Shown one piece after another: positions 62,452-64,000 of a DNA stretch of 64,000 nt (the first letter of the stretch is position 1; each line of letters begins with the position of its first letter). Below the pieces are notes generated by a model, which was given only the letters and a program-made list of their open reading frames with translations, searched no databases and was not told the origin of the DNA. Origin of the DNA: Simplicispira hankyongi (GTDB lineage Bacteria > Pseudomonadota > Gammaproteobacteria > Burkholderiales > Burkholderiaceae_C); NCBI RefSeq assembly GCF_003570885.1, contig NZ_QXJC01000007.1, positions 124,001 to 188,000 on the forward strand, given 5' to 3'. The position numbers were made by a program, and so were the translations under genes.

Positions 62452-62811
62452 TTCGAAAGCGGGCAGTAAATTTCATTACTGCATCATAGAGATGATAAGA
62501 GTACTTGGGCGAGGAAACAGTAACGAATATTTTATGATCAGTCTGCGCATTCAGGTATTCAGGAAATTCCCTGACGCATCACCCGGAATGCTCACTCGAT
62601 AGCCTGCTATACAGTTGACAAGACGCAGAGCACTCCAGCCTCCGTGATGTTGCGGAAAATATCAACGCGATAATGAAACCGTGGTTCGCCTGCTCGCCTA
62701 TGTGTATGACTGCTCTTGCGTCTGAGGTGGGAGAGCAATACCTCTGGACCGGCGATATGCGCTAGCGAGACGAGCCGGAAATGGACAGTGCAATGGGTGC
62801 TGAGTGGTGAA
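62452..62811. other. gene-free low-GC interval
   Basis: A 360-bp gap between the receptor gene and cytochrome b561. It holds the inverted repeat at 62463-62482 and otherwise AT-richer sequence with stop codons in all frames. I see no ORF with coding character, no terminator and no clear transposon remains. Confidence 0.55.
62463..62482. promoter_or_regulatory. 20-bp inverted repeat upstream of the TonB receptor
   Basis: GCAGTAA (62463-62469), six bases, TTACTGC (62476-62482): perfect 7-bp arms ending 12 bp before the receptor start codon. It may be a repressor operator or an mRNA hairpin beside the ribosome-binding site. It does not match the Fur consensus well. Confidence 0.5.
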
Positions 62812-63393
62812 TCATTGTTGGCGAGCGGGGCTCGCGTTTGGTATTACTTGCTTATTGCACCACGGAACCATTCGCTTTATCACCCCGTCGTGCCGAAACG
62901 CATGGTAAAAAGCGGCCAGTACGTGCAGGGCAAGCAAAAACATCAGCGCCCATACAGCACCCTTGTGCAGGCTGTTGAAGATGGCATTGAGGGTGGCGTT
63001 CTCTGGCCAGCCGACGGAGGGAAACAGCAGCCCGAAAAACTTCAACGAGTGGTTGGTGAACGATGCCGACAGAAGGCCGGCCAACGGTGTGAGCACCAGC
63101 AAGAAATAGAGCCCACGGTGAACCACGGCAGATAGCTTGCGCTCCCATGGCCGTATCTGCGCTGCAGCAGCAGGCGGGGTATAAAAGCGCCGCCAGGCGA
63201 TGCGAATGAGCACCAGCGCCAGCGCACACAGACCAAGCGATTTGTGCAGCGCATACGGCGCCGTCCGCACCGGACCCTTGGGCAGATCGGTCATCATCCA
63301 GCCGATGATCAGCAAAGCGATGACCAGTGCGGCGTGGAGCCAATGCAGAAAAATCGCTGGCCGGTTGTAGCGTTCGCTACTCACTGCGCTCAT
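62812..63393 (-). CDS. cytochrome b561 family protein
   Basis: A 193-residue di-heme membrane cytochrome. Four hydrophobic segments are seen, and the heme-ligand histidines fall in LHWLHAALVIALLIIGW, YALHKSLGLCALALVL, VHRGLYFLLVLTPLAGL and LMFLLALHVLAAFYH. Such proteins carry electrons between quinol and periplasmic acceptors. GGGAGGTGA just before ATG 63393 fixes the start. It lies 100 bp after the periplasmic binding protein gene in the same direction; partner genes may be outside the window. Confidence 0.92.
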   Translation of the reverse strand: MSAVSSERYNRPAIFLHWLHAALVIALLIIGWMMTDLPKGPVRTAPYALHKSLGLCALALVLIRIAWRRFYTPPAAAAQIRPWERKLSAVVHRGLYFLLVLTPLAGLLSASFTNHSLKFFGLLFPSVGWPENATLNAIFNSLHKGAVWALMFLLALHVLAAFYHAFRHDGVIKRMVPWCNKQVIPNASPARQQ

Positions 63394-63493
63394 GGAATAG
63401 TCACCTCCCAAGGCAATTCGCCCAATGGCACATAGACCAGTTTGAGCAAAACTGCGGCGTTGATCGCTAAGGCGCAATGTCCGAGCCGCATGC

Positions 63494-64000
63494 TCAGCCT
63501 TCTGGCAACTGGTAAGTGACGCCGTACTGGCTAAAAATACGCGCCACCGTTCCATCTTCTTGCAGGCTGGTCAGCGCGGTTGTCAGTGCTTGAGCGAGCC
63601 GTTCCTCATGCTTTCTGACGGCCATGGCGAGCGGCCACTTGCTTGGGCGAAGTTCCAGCATTTTGACGAGACTGATCGGATAGGCCGGGTCGTTCTTCAA
63701 GGCCGCTTCAAGCTCTGCCCTGGGCGCCATGACTGCGGCCACTTCGCCGCCCCGCATGCCGGCGACTGCCAATGCAACGCTGCGGTAATGCACGACATTG
63801 TCTCGCAAGCGACCGTTAAGAACACCCATCAGAAACGAATCTGAACCTGAAGTCCCTTCGACGCCGACTTTCTCGTGTGTGAAGACATTCAGCGCCACCG
63901 CAGATGAGCCCGAGGGGTCTGGCACACGCGAGGCGATGCGCGCCAGTGCGACCGCTTCAACATGGTAGGGCCCGAAGATCTGTACTTGATCGTTCTGCGC
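63494..64000 (-). CDS. periplasmic substrate-binding (SBP_bac_3 type) protein, 5' partial
   Basis: The frame is open through the right window edge, so the N-terminus and signal peptide are missing. The visible 168 residues show the C-terminal two thirds of a family 3 binding fold: GVEGTSGSDSFLMGVLNGRL, VALAVAGMRGGEVAAVMAPR and KHEERLAQALTTALTSLQED followed by GTVARIFSQYGVTYQLPEG. It probably binds an amino acid or small organic solute, but no ABC permease is visible here. A GTG at 63925 is merely internal. Encoded before cytochrome b561. Confidence 0.82.
   Translation of the reverse strand, partial: AQNDQVQIFGPYHVEAVALARIASRVPDPSGSSAVALNVFTHEKVGVEGTSGSDSFLMGVLNGRLRDNVVHYRSVALAVAGMRGGEVAAVMAPRAELEAALKNDPAYPISLVKMLELRPSKWPLAMAVRKHEERLAQALTTALTSLQEDGTVARIFSQYGVTYQLPEG

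Noticed and set aside
62463-62482. Fur box upstream of the TonB receptor
   Set aside because: The inverted repeat does not fit GATAATGATAATCATTATC; left as an unassigned palindrome.

Overview
The window looks like chromosomal DNA of a high-GC betaproteobacterium, most likely Burkholderiales, family Comamonadaceae (Acidovorax/Comamonas-like). The inference rests on gene families typical of that order (DUF3567, DUF1840 and polyhydroxyalkanoate-system proteins, LivFGHM clusters flanked by acyl-CoA ligases) and on a dispersed intergenic repeat built around AGCGCTTA..TAAGCGCT that I associate with this family. No rRNA, tRNA, CRISPR array, prophage or complete insertion sequence was seen.

Region by region. 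1-7.0 kb (+): a low-oxygen / nitrogen-oxide set of a PpiC-type isomerase (cut by the window start), beta-carbonic anhydrase, B12-dependent ribonucleotide reductase NrdJ behind a structured leader with an attenuator-like hairpin, NnrS, a nitroreductase, a small conserved protein and a hemerythrin. 7.0-15 kb: DUF3567 and DUF3108 proteins, an FAH-family hydrolase, a molybdopterin oxidoreductase and an M20 amidohydrolase paired with a DUF2817 (M14-like) peptidase. 15-22.7 kb: a storage and membrane lipid neighbourhood (WS/DGAT acyltransferase opposite an acyl-CoA-binding protein, PHA-system protein, cyclopropane synthase), plus an overlapping operon arsC - MFS - aminopeptidase lipoprotein - PHA protein. 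22.8-33.8 kb (-): a long organic-acid uptake and activation cluster (PaaK-like ligase, LivF, binding protein, LivM, LivH, LivG, long-chain acyl-CoA-ligase-like protein, second binding protein) ended by a divergent Crp/Fnr regulator; two near-identical TGTC-N8-GACA sites lie at its two likely promoters. 33.9-43 kb (+): periplasmic cupredoxin-like protein with an EAL/degenerate-GGDEF protein, rRNA pseudouridine synthase, lipase-like hydrolase, DHH phosphoesterase and HtpG with a sigma-32-type promoter. 43-50.7 kb: SrkA-like kinase, DUF2855, potassium channel, ohrR-ohr with a palindromic operator, 3-hydroxyacyl-CoA dehydrogenase, GMC oxidoreductase and a second hemerythrin whose Shine-Dalgarno lies in a hairpin. 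50.7-54.4 kb (-): a tightly overlapping operon of an ABC-2 exporter and two FMN split-barrel proteins, one fused to a GAF domain. 54.5-60.2 kb: AMP nucleosidase, PAS-GGDEF-EAL protein, DbpA helicase and D-aminoacyl-tRNA deacylase. 60.2-64 kb: visibly lower-GC accessory DNA with a TonB-dependent receptor, cytochrome b561 and a periplasmic binding protein cut by the window end; a short match to an IS903-type terminus sits at its left edge.

The most unusual observations are two copies of the dispersed repeat lying inside coding sequences and read through in frame, the twin operator sites at the acid-uptake cluster, the nrdJ leader, the hairpin-buried ribosome-binding site of the second hemerythrin, a ten-base homopolymer inside the DUF3108 gene, and the exporter plus FMN-sensor operon.
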